From positions 1 to 21,338 of the forward strand of contig CAAEVD010000147.1 in the NCBI GenBank assembly GCA_900759435.1: 21,338 nucleotides of DNA. The letters run 5' to 3'. The notes beneath the pieces are model-generated. The model did no database searches, was not told the DNA's origin, and saw nothing but the letters and a program-made list of their open reading frames with translations. Every line of letters begins with the position of its first letter. The first letter of the stretch is position 1. Origin of the DNA: an uncultured Collinsella sp. Lineage in GTDB: Bacteria > Actinomycetota > Coriobacteriia > Coriobacteriales > Coriobacteriaceae. Positions 1 to 8,865 of the stretch are shown here, one piece after another. The position numbers and the translations under genes were made by a program.

Positions 1-69
1 CATGATGTTGTACTGGTCAAGGGTTCCCGTTTTGTTGAGCTCGACCGCTTTGTGGAAGGTGTGTGCTAG
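1..69 (+). CDS. murF: MurF C-terminal end (UDP-MurNAc-tripeptide:D-Ala-D-Ala ligase), partial
   Basis: The window opens inside a reading frame that ends at TAG 67-69. The last 22 residues read HDVVLVKGSRFVELDRFVEG followed by VC. The VLVKGSR pattern followed by a short helix is the usual C-terminus of MurF, the ligase that adds D-Ala-D-Ala to the UDP-MurNAc tripeptide in the cytoplasm. It lies 3 bases before mraY, the standard dcw-cluster order murF-mraY-murD, which supports the call. Only the tail is visible, so the intactness of the rest cannot be judged. Confidence 0.85.
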   Translation, partial: HDVVLVKGSRFVELDRFVEGVC

Positions 70-72
70 CCC

Positions 73-1092
73 ATGTTCGGCAATCCCTCGTATCCTACGT
101 ATCAGGCCTTTTTGGGACTTGGCATCGCTGCCGCCATTGCGTTGCTGCTTATGCCGTGGTGGATCAAGCTGCTGAAGGTCGAGGGTATCGGCCAACAGGT
201 CCGAGCCGACGGCCCCAAGCGTCATTTGATTAAACAGGGTACGCCGACCATGGGTGGCGTCATCATCCTTGTCGCGATCTCGCTGACCTGCCTGCTGATG
301 GGCAAGCTCACCACCGAGCTCGTGCTCGTGCTGCTTGCAACGCTGGCCACCGGCGTTCTGGGCCTCATCGACGACCTGACCTCCGTCACGCATGGTCGCT
401 CGCTCGGCCTGACGCCTCACGCCAAGATGATCGGTCTGACCATCATCTGCGTCACCTTTACCGTGCTCGCCGTCAATTGGTGCGGCGTCGCCCCCGAGAT
501 TCGTTTTCCCGGCGGCCTGACGATTGACCTCGGTGTTCTTTCGACCACCATCTGCGGCCTTTCGTTTCCGTGGCTCTACATTGTATTTTGCTGGCTGATG
601 ATCGCTGGTCTTTCCAATGCCGTGAACCTGACCGATGGTCTGGACGGCCTTGCCGGCGGCACTTCCATGATCGCCATGCTCGCCATGGCCGCCATGGCGT
701 TTTTGCACGGTGACGTGAACCTGTCCATCTTCTGCACGGCGTGCGCCGGTGCCTGCCTGGGCTTTTTGTGGTTCAACTGCTACCCGGCGAGCATCTTTAT
801 GGGTGATACCGGCTCGCTTGCCCTGGGTGCCGCTTTTGCCTGCACCTCCATCATGACCAACACCGAAGTCGTTTCCCTCATCATCGGCGGTCTGTTTATC
901 GTCGAGACCCTGTCGGTCATGATCCAGGTTGTCTATTTCCACTTTACGCACAAGCGCGTCTTCCTTATGGCGCCCATTCATCATCATTTCGAAAAGAAGG
1001 GCTGGGCCGAGACCAAGGTCGTTATCCGTTTTTGGATTATCGCTGCGGCCTTTGGCGCCGTTGGCCTCGCCCTGTTCTTCCAGTTGGGATAG
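73..1092 (+). CDS. mraY: MraY, phospho-MurNAc-pentapeptide translocase
   Basis: MraY transfers phospho-MurNAc-pentapeptide from UDP to undecaprenyl phosphate at the inner face of the membrane, making lipid I. The 339-residue protein is of normal family length (about 320-360) and strongly hydrophobic throughout, as expected for a ten-helix membrane enzyme. Visible family motifs are the Asp pair in LIDDLTS (D100-D101), NAVNLTDGLDGLAGG (182-196), GDTGSLALG (244-252) and the His cluster APIHHHFEKKGW (300-311). The ATG at 73 follows the murF stop by 3 bases, with a GGAAGG (54-59) inside the murF end as a rather distant ribosome site. It is the first complete gene of a packed cell-wall operon. Confidence 0.97.
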   Translation: MFGNPSYPTYQAFLGLGIAAAIALLLMPWWIKLLKVEGIGQQVRADGPKRHLIKQGTPTMGGVIILVAISLTCLLMGKLTTELVLVLLATLATGVLGLIDDLTSVTHGRSLGLTPHAKMIGLTIICVTFTVLAVNWCGVAPEIRFPGGLTIDLGVLSTTICGLSFPWLYIVFCWLMIAGLSNAVNLTDGLDGLAGGTSMIAMLAMAAMAFLHGDVNLSIFCTACAGACLGFLWFNCYPASIFMGDTGSLALGAAFACTSIMTNTEVVSLIIGGLFIVETLSVMIQVVYFHFTHKRVFLMAPIHHHFEKKGWAETKVVIRFWIIAAAFGAVGLALFFQLG

Positions 1093-1101
1093 TGGTCTTT
1101 C

Positions 1102-2508
1102 ATGCCTCTTGCTGATGTCTTTAGCTTGCTTGTTTTGGGGCAGGGTAAATCCGGTCTCGATGTCGCCCGTTGGGCGTTGGCTCACCCCGAGCGCGTGAGC
1201 GCCACGACCGTGTATGGCGGCGGTACCTCCGAGCCCAATGACGCCACGCGTGCGCTCGAGGCACAGGGCGTGTCGTTTGTCTACGGTACCGAGCAGGTCG
1301 AGGGTGCCTATGACGTGTGCGTGACATGCCCGGGTATCTCGGAGTTCTCGGCCTTTTTTAAGGCCGGGCGTGAGCATGCCGCCCAGATTATGGGCGAGCC
1401 TGAGTTTGCCTATCGCCTGTCGCCCCAAAATTGGATCGCCATCACGGGTACCAACGGCAAGACAACTACCACGTCGCTGACCGATTATCTGCTCAAGGCC
1501 GCCGGTGAAGCCAGCGTGGCCGTCGGCAATATCGGCGAGCCGCCGGTGAACGAGATCGACGGCCGCGCACACAATGAGTGGTTTGTGGCCGAGCTGTCGA
1601 GTTATCAGATTGCTACGACCGCCGAGCTTCATCCTCGCGTGGCGGTGCTGCTCAACATCACGCCCGACCACCTGGGCTGGCACAAGAGCCACAAGAACTA
1701 TGCGCTTGCCAAGATCAAGTTGTTCGAGAATATGGTCGATGACGACCTCGTGGTTATCGACGTTGAGGATGCCGGCATCCATGAGTTCGATGAGTACATC
1801 TACACGCCGGGTCGCCGCATCTGCAAGGTCGCTTTTGACGAGCCCGAGGGTGCAGACGCCGCCTTTGTGCGCGACGGCAAGATGGTCGTCCGCCTGAAGG
1901 GTGTCGAGACTCAGCTTGTCGCCACGTCCGAGCTCAAGATCTCGGGCCATCACAATGTCATCAATGCCCTATGTGCCGCCACGGCTGCTCTGGCCGTCGG
2001 TGCCGATCCCGAGGGCGTTTGCCGCGGTTTGGCATCGTTCCAGCCACTCGAACACCGCGTTGAGCCCTGTGGCGAGATCGATGGCGTGCGCTACGTTAAC
2101 GATTCCAAGGCTACGAACACCGATGCAGTCGAAAAGGCTCTGACGGCGTTTCCCGACGACGACGTGATCTTGCTGCTCGGCGGCCACGATAAGGGCACGC
2201 CGCTTGCGGACTTTGCCCGCGTCGTTATGGACAACGTGCGCTCGGTCGTTTGCTTTGGCGATGCGCGCGAGCGCTTTACTGCCGCTATGGACGAGGCCGA
2301 TGTCGATGGTGACGTGGATATCGCCCAGGCCGATGATCTGCGCGATGCCGTTGACGTTGCCCGCTCGCTCTCGAGCCGCGGCGACGTGATCCTGCTTTCG
2401 CCCGCCTGCTCTTCGTTCGACGAGTTCTCGGGCTACGAGGAGCGCGGTCGCGTGTTTAAGGACTACGTGGCCCAGCTTGCCGCAGCAGCGAAATCGCAAA
2501 CGGAATAG
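1102..2508 (+). CDS. murD: MurD, UDP-MurNAc-L-Ala:D-Glu ligase
   Basis: MurD is the cytoplasmic ATP-dependent ligase adding D-glutamate to UDP-MurNAc-L-alanine. The 468-residue protein has the three Mur-ligase domains in order: an N-terminal UDP-binding domain (VLGQGKSG near residues 11-18), a central ATPase with the P-loop GTNGKTTTT (116-124), SSYQI (166-170) and NITPDHLGWH (185-194), and a C-terminal domain with NDSKATNTDA (333-342) and GGHDKGT (360-366). Length and motifs are those of the family. It starts 9 bases after mraY and no good ribosome site is visible, so translation is probably coupled to mraY. MurC at 5241 is a clear paralogue, but the D-Glu-ligase motifs and position between mraY and ftsW fix this one as MurD. 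Confidence 0.96.
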   Translation: MPLADVFSLLVLGQGKSGLDVARWALAHPERVSATTVYGGGTSEPNDATRALEAQGVSFVYGTEQVEGAYDVCVTCPGISEFSAFFKAGREHAAQIMGEPEFAYRLSPQNWIAITGTNGKTTTTSLTDYLLKAAGEASVAVGNIGEPPVNEIDGRAHNEWFVAELSSYQIATTAELHPRVAVLLNITPDHLGWHKSHKNYALAKIKLFENMVDDDLVVIDVEDAGIHEFDEYIYTPGRRICKVAFDEPEGADAAFVRDGKMVVRLKGVETQLVATSELKISGHHNVINALCAATAALAVGADPEGVCRGLASFQPLEHRVEPCGEIDGVRYVNDSKATNTDAVEKALTAFPDDDVILLLGGHDKGTPLADFARVVMDNVRSVVCFGDARERFTAAMDEADVDGDVDIAQADDLRDAVDVARSLSSRGDVILLSPACSSFDEFSGYEERGRVFKDYVAQLAAAAKSQTE

Positions 2509-2517
2509 GGGTTGCCG

Positions 2518-4038
2518 GTGAGAGAGGAGAGCCCCCGAAGTGATATGAGGAGGCCCGACTCGGACCGTGCTTCCTCGCTGCGTAGCACGCCGCGTTCCGG
2601 ACGCGGCGGGCAGACGTTCAGTGAGCGCTATATTGCCGGCGTCCCCGCCCGCATCATGCGCCCCCGTTTGATATTTATGGCTTGCCTGTTTAGCTTGGTT
2701 TGCTTTGGCTTGCTGATGGTGTACTCGGCATCTTCGGTCGAGGCGATGCACGAGAATGGTTCGGCGACGTTTTTCCTGTTTCGACAGGCCGCGTTTGCCG
2801 GAGTTGGCGTGCTGGCTATGGTTGCCATCGTGCGCGTCTTGCCGGACAGTTGGTTTGGGGAAGACGTGCTCAGGATCTTCCTCATGGGCATGATAGGGCT
2901 ACTGGTTCTGGTGTTCTTTATGGGTAGCGGCAGTCGTGGCGCCACGCGTTGGCTCAACATCGCCGGTATTCAGTTCCAGCCGTCTGAGTTTTTAAAGCCG
3001 TTCGCCATCGCGTATTCGGCCATCATGCTCGACCGCATCTTTTCGCCCGGCGGCAACATCAACGAGTTTCTTTGCAAGATGGGCGTCTACCTGGGCATTT
3101 CGCTCTTTCTGATCTTTGTTCAGCCCGATTTTGGCACCGTTCTGATCATCTTGTTGACCCTCATGTGCATGGCGTTGTTTGCGGGATTGGACCCCAAATA
3201 TATCGTTTGGACGGTCGTTGCCGGCATCGCCGTCATTGCGATCGCCCTTATCGCCGAGCCGTATCGTATGACGCGTGTCGAGGTTGCTTGGAATCCTTGG
3301 GCAGACGAATATGGCGACGGCTATCAGGCCACGCTTGCCATCATGGCGTTTGCCTCGGGCGGCCTGTTCGGTCGCGGTATCGGCAACTCCACCATGAAGT
3401 ACTCGTATTTGCCCGAGGCGCATAACGACTACATTTTGGCTATTATCGGCGAGGAAGTTGGCTTTATCGGAACCGTGCTGTTCTTCTTGGTGTTTGCGAT
3501 GCTGATCTACTCGGCGTTTCGCATTGCCGAGCAGGCGACCGACCGTCGCGGAGCACTTATGGCATCGGGTTCCGCGGTCATTCTTGCGGTGCAGTTTTTG
3601 ATTAACGCGCTGGGCATTCTCAATGTGTTTCCCATGACGGGCAAGCCGCTGCCGTTTATTAGCTACGGCGGCTCGTCGATTATTGTGTCGCTTATGCTCG
3701 CCGGTCTGATCCTGCGCGTTTCGTATGAGAGCGCCCGTCGCGATGAGTACGACCGTCGCCGCGAGAGCTTTGCCGTTATGGATGAGAGTACCGCCGGCGT
3801 GCCCCACGTGCGCGGCGAGCGATCTTCGCGTAACGGCTTTACCGTCCTGGATGGCTCTGCGACCGAGCCGGCAGCCCGTCCGCGTCAGCGAACGGCGCCG
3901 CAAGGTCGTCCGCAGCGCCCCGCTCCTCGCAATGCGGGCGGCGGATATAATCGAATCGATTTGAATTCGGACCCGTCGGCGCGTCTGCGCACCGATGACC
4001 AGGGGCCGCGTGTACGAAGGGATTACCATGACCGATAA
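2518..4038 (+). CDS. ftsW: FtsW, septal peptidoglycan glycosyltransferase (SEDS family)
   Basis: FtsW is the SEDS-family polymerase that links lipid II into glycan strands at the division septum. About ten hydrophobic helices run from roughly residue 48 to 405. Family motifs seen are IQFQPSEFLKPF, VQPDFGT, GDGYQ, LPEAHNDYILAIIGEE and GKPLPFISYGGSS. The start is uncertain: GTG 2518 is chosen because AGGGG (2507-2511) lies 6 bases upstream. TTG 2512 would have no spacing, and ATG 2545 has GAGGAG about 15 bases away. Roughly 45 hydrophilic residues precede helix 1. After the last helix comes a tail of about 100 residues rich in Arg, Pro and Asp, longer than in many FtsW proteins. The end overlaps murG by 11 bases. 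RodA is the main alternative, but the position between murD and murG argues for FtsW. Confidence 0.93.
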   Translation: MREESPRSDMRRPDSDRASSLRSTPRSGRGGQTFSERYIAGVPARIMRPRLIFMACLFSLVCFGLLMVYSASSVEAMHENGSATFFLFRQAAFAGVGVLAMVAIVRVLPDSWFGEDVLRIFLMGMIGLLVLVFFMGSGSRGATRWLNIAGIQFQPSEFLKPFAIAYSAIMLDRIFSPGGNINEFLCKMGVYLGISLFLIFVQPDFGTVLIILLTLMCMALFAGLDPKYIVWTVVAGIAVIAIALIAEPYRMTRVEVAWNPWADEYGDGYQATLAIMAFASGGLFGRGIGNSTMKYSYLPEAHNDYILAIIGEEVGFIGTVLFFLVFAMLIYSAFRIAEQATDRRGALMASGSAVILAVQFLINALGILNVFPMTGKPLPFISYGGSSIIVSLMLAGLILRVSYESARRDEYDRRRESFAVMDESTAGVPHVRGERSSRNGFTVLDGSATEPAARPRQRTAPQGRPQRPAPRNAGGGYNRIDLNSDPSARLRTDDQGPRVRRDYHDR

Positions 4039-5143
4039 GATGACCGTTGCTATTGCAGCTGGCGGCACGGCAGGACATATCAACCCCGCGCTCGCCTTGG
4101 CCGAGGAGCTGCGTGACCGCGGTCATCACGTTGTGTTCGTGGGCCAGTCGCGCAAGCTCGAGGGTCGTCTGGTTCCCGAGGCCGGATTCGATTTTGTGCC
4201 CATCACGGTCACGGGCTTCGATCGCTCCCGTCCCTGGACGGCGCTGACCTCGCTGTGGCGCGTCAACAAGGCGAAGCGCGCGCTTGCCCGTCACTTCTCG
4301 AAGGTCGGTAAACCCGATGCCGCTATCGGCTTTGGTGCTTACGTTGAGGTCCCGCTGCTGGGTTGGTGCAAGGGCGCCGGCGTTCCGTATCTGCTGCACG
4401 AGCAGAACTCTGTTCCGGGTCTGGCCAATAAGATGATGAACTCACATGCCGCCCGCGTGTGCATTTCGGTACCTGCGGCCCGCGCAGTCTTTGAGCGCGA
4501 GGGCGACCCTGACCATGTGCTCATGACGGGCAATCCTGTGCGTCGTTCGGTGATCGAGGGCGATCGCGCCCGCGGTCGCAAGACGCTCGGTGTGCCCGAG
4601 GACGCGACGCTTCTGCTCGTCTTCGGTGGTTCGCTCGGTGCTCAGCATCTCAACGAGCGCGTTGCCTCGCTCAAGAGTGAGCTGCTGACCCGCGAGAATC
4701 TCTACATTTTGCATTCGACGGGTGCCGACGGCTTTGAGGAGACCGAGCGCGCTTTGGCGCTGACGCCCGAGGAGGCGAAGCGCTATCGTGTCCAGCCCTA
4801 CATCGACAACATGGGCGATATGCTGGCTGCGGCCGATTTGGTGCTCTCGCGTTCCGGTGCCTCGAGCGTGGCCGAGATTGCCGCGCTTGCCGTGCCCTCG
4901 GTACTCGTGCCGTATCCGCACGCCACGGCCGACCACCAGACCACGAATGCGCGTTACCTGGTCGATGCCGGTGCCGGCGTGCTTTGCGCCGATGCCGATA
5001 TCGATGCCCCTGCATTTGCCGAGGAGCTGCTGCACCTGATCGATGACGCTGCGGCGCGTGATGCCATGCGTCAGGCGGCGCGTGGCTTGGCCCAGGACCG
5101 TGCCGCCGCACTTTTGGCCGACGCGGTAGAGGGATTGCGTTAG
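4028..5143 (+). CDS. murG: MurG, lipid II synthase (UDP-GlcNAc transferase)
   Basis: MurG transfers GlcNAc from UDP-GlcNAc to lipid I on the inner membrane face, giving lipid II. The start ATG 4028 has GAAGGG (about 4016-4021) some 6 bases upstream, and lies inside the end of ftsW, so the two are probably translationally coupled; an in-frame ATG at 3995 has no comparable site. The 371-residue protein is a GT-B glycosyltransferase. The N-terminal glycine loop GGTAGHINPA is at 12-21, with the conserved His17. HEQNSVPGLANK, GGSLGAQHLN and the C-terminal nucleotide-sugar signature SRSGASSVAEIAALAVPSV followed by HQTTNA are all present. It looks intact. Confidence 0.97.
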   Translation: MTDKMTVAIAAGGTAGHINPALALAEELRDRGHHVVFVGQSRKLEGRLVPEAGFDFVPITVTGFDRSRPWTALTSLWRVNKAKRALARHFSKVGKPDAAIGFGAYVEVPLLGWCKGAGVPYLLHEQNSVPGLANKMMNSHAARVCISVPAARAVFEREGDPDHVLMTGNPVRRSVIEGDRARGRKTLGVPEDATLLLVFGGSLGAQHLNERVASLKSELLTRENLYILHSTGADGFEETERALALTPEEAKRYRVQPYIDNMGDMLAAADLVLSRSGASSVAEIAALAVPSVLVPYPHATADHQTTNARYLVDAGAGVLCADADIDAPAFAEELLHLIDDAAARDAMRQAARGLAQDRAAALLADAVEGLR

Positions 5144-5240
5144 TTAGACGGGATATCGCCGGTCGCCCTCGCGCGGATGCGGTAGGTGCGGTACAGTTAA
5201 CGGGTTACAGGCAGTGTTTACGCAAGGAGTACACGAGCAC

Positions 5241-6659
5241 ATGGCTGATTCCCAGACTGCAACCTCCGCGCCCGAGTTCAAGAGCGCCCATTTTATCGGT
5301 ATCGGCGGCGCCGGCATGAGCGGCATCGCCCTCGTCCTGCACGAGCGCGGTTATACCGTTACCGGTTCCGACCTTAAGACGTCGCGCTATATTCGCCAGC
5401 TTACCCGCGCCGGCGTGAAGGTCCACGTGGGCCATGAGGCTGCGACGATCGACGAGGTCAAGCCCGACGTGGTTGTGGTCTCCACCGCTATTCCCGAGTC
5501 CAACCCCGAGCTCGTGCGTGCACGCGAGCTGGGTATTCCCGTGTGGCCCCGCGCCAAGATGCTCTCGGCTCTGGGCCACGGCTACACCACCGTCGCCGTT
5601 GCCGGCACGCACGGCAAGACCACGACGTCTTCGATGTGCGCCACGATGCTCGATCGCATGGGTCTGGACCCCAGCTTTTTGATCGGCGGCATCGTCGAGG
5701 GCTACGACACCAACGGCAAGAACGGCTCGGGTGACTACTTTGTCGCCGAGGCCGACGAGTCCGATAGCTCGTTCCTGTTCCTGAACCCCAACGTGGTCAT
5801 CGTGACCAACGTCGAGGCCGACCATCTCGATCACTACTCGGGCATCGAGGAGATCGAGGCCACCTTTGCCAAGTTTATGGGTCTGGTGGGCGAGGACGGC
5901 ACCGTCATTGTTTGCGGCGAGGACCCGCATCTGGTCGAGCTCGCCAAGTCGACGGGCCGTCATGTGCTTTCCTATGGCTTTGCCGAGAACAACGACATCG
6001 TCTGCGTACATCCGGATGTCAAGGGCATCCAGAGCGACTTTATCGTTCGCTTTGAGGACGGCACCGAGCACGCTGTCGAGATCAAGAGCAACCCCGGTCG
6101 TCACAACATGCTCAACGCCACGGCCGTCTTGACCGTCGCCCATGTCCTTGGCCTCGATATCGACGCCGCCGCTAAGGCACTTTCGAGTTTTGAGGGCGTC
6201 CGCCGTCGCTTTACCCACGTGGGCGATATCGACGGCATCACGGTGGTTGACGATTACGGCCATCATCCCACCGAGATCAAGGCGACGCTCGCTGCTGCCT
6301 CTTCGCTGGGCTACAAACATGTCGACGTCGTGTTCCAGCCGCACCGCTATTCGCGCCTGCAGGCTCTGTGCGATGACTTTGCCGATGCCTTTGCCAACGC
6401 CGATAAGCTGCTGCTGATCGATGTGTTCTCCGCCGGCGAGATGCCGATTCCGGGCGTTACCTCCAAGATGCTCGCAGATACCGTTCGCGCCAAGCACCCC
6501 GGCAAGGAGGTCGTGTACTGCTCCAGTCGTCTTGAGCTCAACCAGGAGCTTGAGAAGCTCGTGGGCGAGGGCGACCTGCTACTCACCATGGGTGCAGGTG
6601 ACGTCACGACCGTCGGCCCCGAGTTCATCGAGTATCTGACTGCCAAGAAAGACGCTTAA
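5241..6659 (+). CDS. murC: MurC, UDP-MurNAc:L-alanine ligase
   Basis: MurC adds the first residue, L-alanine, to UDP-MurNAc using ATP. ATG 5241 is preferred because AAGGAG (5224-5229) precedes it by 11 bases; the in-frame GTG at 5214 lies upstream of that site. The 472-residue protein shows the N-terminal FIGIGGAGMSGIA (18-30), the P-loop GTHGKTTTS (122-130), EADESDSSF (170-178), NVEADHLDHY (190-199), HNMLNATA, and the C-terminal DDYGHHPTEI and QPHRYSR. These set it apart from MurD. The 97-base gap after murG is the largest inside the block so far and could hold a promoter; I could not identify one. Confidence 0.97.
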   Translation: MADSQTATSAPEFKSAHFIGIGGAGMSGIALVLHERGYTVTGSDLKTSRYIRQLTRAGVKVHVGHEAATIDEVKPDVVVVSTAIPESNPELVRARELGIPVWPRAKMLSALGHGYTTVAVAGTHGKTTTSSMCATMLDRMGLDPSFLIGGIVEGYDTNGKNGSGDYFVAEADESDSSFLFLNPNVVIVTNVEADHLDHYSGIEEIEATFAKFMGLVGEDGTVIVCGEDPHLVELAKSTGRHVLSYGFAENNDIVCVHPDVKGIQSDFIVRFEDGTEHAVEIKSNPGRHNMLNATAVLTVAHVLGLDIDAAAKALSSFEGVRRRFTHVGDIDGITVVDDYGHHPTEIKATLAAASSLGYKHVDVVFQPHRYSRLQALCDDFADAFANADKLLLIDVFSAGEMPIPGVTSKMLADTVRAKHPGKEVVYCSSRLELNQELEKLVGEGDLLLTMGAGDVTTVGPEFIEYLTAKKDA

Positions 6660-6664
6660 CCTCC

Positions 6665-7576
6665 ATGGGTCTGTTTAACGCCGTCATGGCGCTTTCGGGC
6701 ATGATCGACACGGACGTGGTCGAGGACGAACGTCTTGCACGCCATACAAGCTATCGTATCGGCGGCAAGGCCGACCTCTTTGTGACGTGCCATAGCTACC
6801 ATGCCCTGCGTCGCGCCGTGGCGGTGCTTGACCGCGAGCAGGTGCCGTGGGTGATTATCGGTAAGGGGTCCAACCTGTTGGTTGCCGATGCCGGTTATCG
6901 CGGCGCCGTTATTTCGCTGGGACGTGAGTTTCAGCGCACGGTTGTTGCCGAGGACGGCTGCACGCTGACCGTTGGTGCGGGCGTGATGTTCGCGCGTTTG
7001 GTCAACGACGCCTTGTCGCGCGGGCTTTCGGGCCTTGAGTTCGCGGTCGGTATTCCCGGTTCGGTCGGCGGCGCCGTGTCCATGAACGCAGGTACGCGGA
7101 ACGAGTGGATCGGTTCCCTTATCGAGGACGTGGTCACGTTTGATCCGGCGTCCGGTATTAAGCACTATGCAGGGTCCGAGATCGCTTGGGGGTATCGCGA
7201 GTGCAGCTTGCCGCGTAATGAGATCATTCTCGAGTGCGTGCTTAAACTCAAGCCCGCGCCCAAGGCCGACATTCGCGAGCGCATGGAGCGGTACCTGACG
7301 CGCCGCAAGCGCACGCAGCCCATGGGCCGTGCATCCTGCGGATCGGTCTTTCGCAACCCGCCCGATGCAAGCGTGGGCAAGTTGATTGAGGATTGTGGAT
7401 TAAAGGGTTTTTCGGTTGGCGGTGCGGAAGTTTCGCCCGTACACGCTAATTTTATCGTTAATAACGGAACCGCCTCGGCCGATGACGTGGCCGCGGTTAT
7501 CAGGCATGTGCACGGAAAGGTGAGGGAGGCGTATGGCATCGAGCTCAGACCGGAAGTTAAATTCCTCGGCTTCTAG
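6665..7576 (+). CDS. murB: MurB, UDP-N-acetylenolpyruvoylglucosamine reductase
   Basis: MurB is the FAD/NADPH enzyme that reduces enolpyruvyl-UDP-GlcNAc to UDP-MurNAc. The 303-residue protein has the FAD-binding stretch HTSYRIGGKADLF (27-39), GKGSNLLVAD (67-76), GIPGSVGGAVSMNAG (129-143) and YREC (177-180). The proton-donating serine is in SCGSVFRNP (S227), HANFIVN is at 260-266, and a glutamate (E297) lies close to the C-terminus as the family needs. The compact C-terminal part suggests a type II MurB (inference). ATG 6665 starts 5 bases after the murC stop without a clear ribosome site. The end overlaps ftsQ by 44 bases. Confidence 0.96.
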   Translation: MGLFNAVMALSGMIDTDVVEDERLARHTSYRIGGKADLFVTCHSYHALRRAVAVLDREQVPWVIIGKGSNLLVADAGYRGAVISLGREFQRTVVAEDGCTLTVGAGVMFARLVNDALSRGLSGLEFAVGIPGSVGGAVSMNAGTRNEWIGSLIEDVVTFDPASGIKHYAGSEIAWGYRECSLPRNEIILECVLKLKPAPKADIRERMERYLTRRKRTQPMGRASCGSVFRNPPDASVGKLIEDCGLKGFSVGGAEVSPVHANFIVNNGTASADDVAAVIRHVHGKVREAYGIELRPEVKFLGF

Positions 7577-8798
7577 AGCATCGAAACCAACCTTCCGCCG
7601 CGCCGGAGGGCGTTCCGGCGCACCTGCCCAGCCTCAACATAAGCCCGCCATGCCCTCCAAGTCTGTTGGGCCCGTTCGTCCTGCCAAGCGCCCGGTCGTC
7701 GGCTCGCAGCTGGGGGGACGCCCCGCTTCTAAAAAGACGAGTCGTCCGGCTCCGCGTCCTTCGGTGACGCCCAAGCCGGCGATGGGCACCAAGACCTCCC
7801 GACCCATGGCGACGCCCAGACCTTCGCTGGGAGCTCGTGCGCCGCATGCCGGCCGTACGTTGGCTGGCGCTAAGCCGCGTTCACTGACATCGGTGCCCGC
7901 TGCCAAAGCGTCTTCGGCAAAAAAGGGCATCAATCCCCTGTCATCGCTTGGTGCCATGGCAAGCAAGACGACCGACATCGCTTCTGCCATTAAAGGTAAG
8001 GGCAAAATCGCGGGCGGCATCCTGGCAGCCTTGGCCGTACTTGCCATTGTTGCCATCGTCGTCATCAACTCCGGCCTGTTCGCCGCCACCGATATTCAGA
8101 TTCATGGCAGCGAGCATGTGACCAAGCACGACGCCATGCAGCTCATCAGTCTTCCCGAGAACACGTCGCTCTTTAACGTGGATCCCGATCAGATTACCGA
8201 GGGCCTCAAGCAAAACCCGTGGGTCTCGGGCGTGGATGTCCAGCGTCAGTTTCCCCATACGCTTATCATCACGCCGACGGAGCGTAAAGTTACCGCCATT
8301 GCGTATATCAGCTCCGACGACCTTGCCTGGGCTATCGGAGACGATGACACCTGGATCGCTCCGCTGTCGACGTCTGTCGAGGTGGATGACCAGGGGAACG
8401 TCATTACATCGGGGGAGGGTGCCAACACCCTGACCGGCATCGATGCGGCCCTGGCGCTTGCCAAGCACTACGGCGCCGTGCTGTTGACTGACGTCTCGGC
8501 CGATGTCGCACCGGTTTCGGGTCGGGCGGTGAGCTCCAAGGCCGTCAAGGCCGGTCTGGATTACGCACGCGGTTTTTCGAGCGAGTTCTTGGGCCAGGTG
8601 AAGGATATTTCCACGCCTTCCGTTGAGGCTATCTCGGCAAATCTCGACAACGGCGTCGAGGTGTCGCTGGGCGATTCGGATGATATCGCCAAGAAAGAAC
8701 GCATCGTGACCAAGCTGCTTTCGCAGGTAGAGGGCGTAACCTATATCAATGTGCGCTCTCCAGGCAACTACACGTTTAGGAACGCACCGACCGCCTAG
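7533..8798 (+). CDS. ftsQ: FtsQ/DivIB-type division protein with POTRA domain
   Basis: FtsQ is a bitopic membrane scaffold of the division complex. ATG 7533 follows GAGGGAGG (7522-7529) and lies inside the end of murB. The 421-residue protein has a very long N-terminal cytoplasmic region (about 1-158) rich in Pro, Ala, Arg, Lys and Ser. One membrane helix follows at about 159-180. Next is a POTRA domain (about 185-255, from DIQIHGSEHV to the TERKV region, with NPWVSGVDVQRQFPHTL) and an extracytoplasmic FtsQ-type domain. Sequence conservation in this family is low, so the call rests on domain order, the POTRA pattern and position just before ftsZ. There is no ftsA after it, as is usual in actinobacteria. 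Confidence 0.92.
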   Translation: MASSSDRKLNSSASRASKPTFRRAGGRSGAPAQPQHKPAMPSKSVGPVRPAKRPVVGSQLGGRPASKKTSRPAPRPSVTPKPAMGTKTSRPMATPRPSLGARAPHAGRTLAGAKPRSLTSVPAAKASSAKKGINPLSSLGAMASKTTDIASAIKGKGKIAGGILAALAVLAIVAIVVINSGLFAATDIQIHGSEHVTKHDAMQLISLPENTSLFNVDPDQITEGLKQNPWVSGVDVQRQFPHTLIITPTERKVTAIAYISSDDLAWAIGDDDTWIAPLSTSVEVDDQGNVITSGEGANTLTGIDAALALAKHYGAVLLTDVSADVAPVSGRAVSSKAVKAGLDYARGFSSEFLGQVKDISTPSVEAISANLDNGVEVSLGDSDDIAKKERIVTKLLSQVEGVTYINVRSPGNYTFRNAPTA

Positions 8799-8859
8799 CA
8801 TCCTAAACGGCTTTGTTGAGGGGCCATACCACGCCGTTTATCTGGTTTGTTTGGTTTTC
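8773..8859 (+). promoter_or_regulatory. Two mutually exclusive inverted repeats at the ftsQ end, terminator- or attenuator-like
   Basis: TCCTAAACGGC at 8801-8811 can pair in two ways. Its first nine bases match CGTTTAGGA at 8773-8781 (9-bp stem, 19-base loop spanning the ftsQ stop). Its last eight, TAAACGGC at 8804-8811, match GCCGTTTA at 8833-8840 (8-bp stem, 21-base loop). The second stem is followed by a T-rich run at 8841-8859 broken by Gs, as in a weak terminator. The pairings are seen directly; a regulatory switch between ftsQ and ftsZ is inference. The loops are long, so the stability is uncertain. Confidence 0.4.
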
Positions 8860-8865
8860 ACGGTC

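Noticed and set aside
2628..4083. Several frames antisense to ftsW of 110-363 codons
   Set aside because: Overlap a clear SEDS gene, lack ribosome sites, and show no recognisable domain.
5178..5193. TGCGGTA repeated twice with a 9-base period before murC
   Set aside because: Only two copies of seven bases; within chance for a GC-rich gap and not placed like a promoter element.
5205..6497. 430-codon open frame antisense to murC
   Set aside because: The same codon-pattern shadow; low-complexity Gly/His/Val-rich translation and no start signal.
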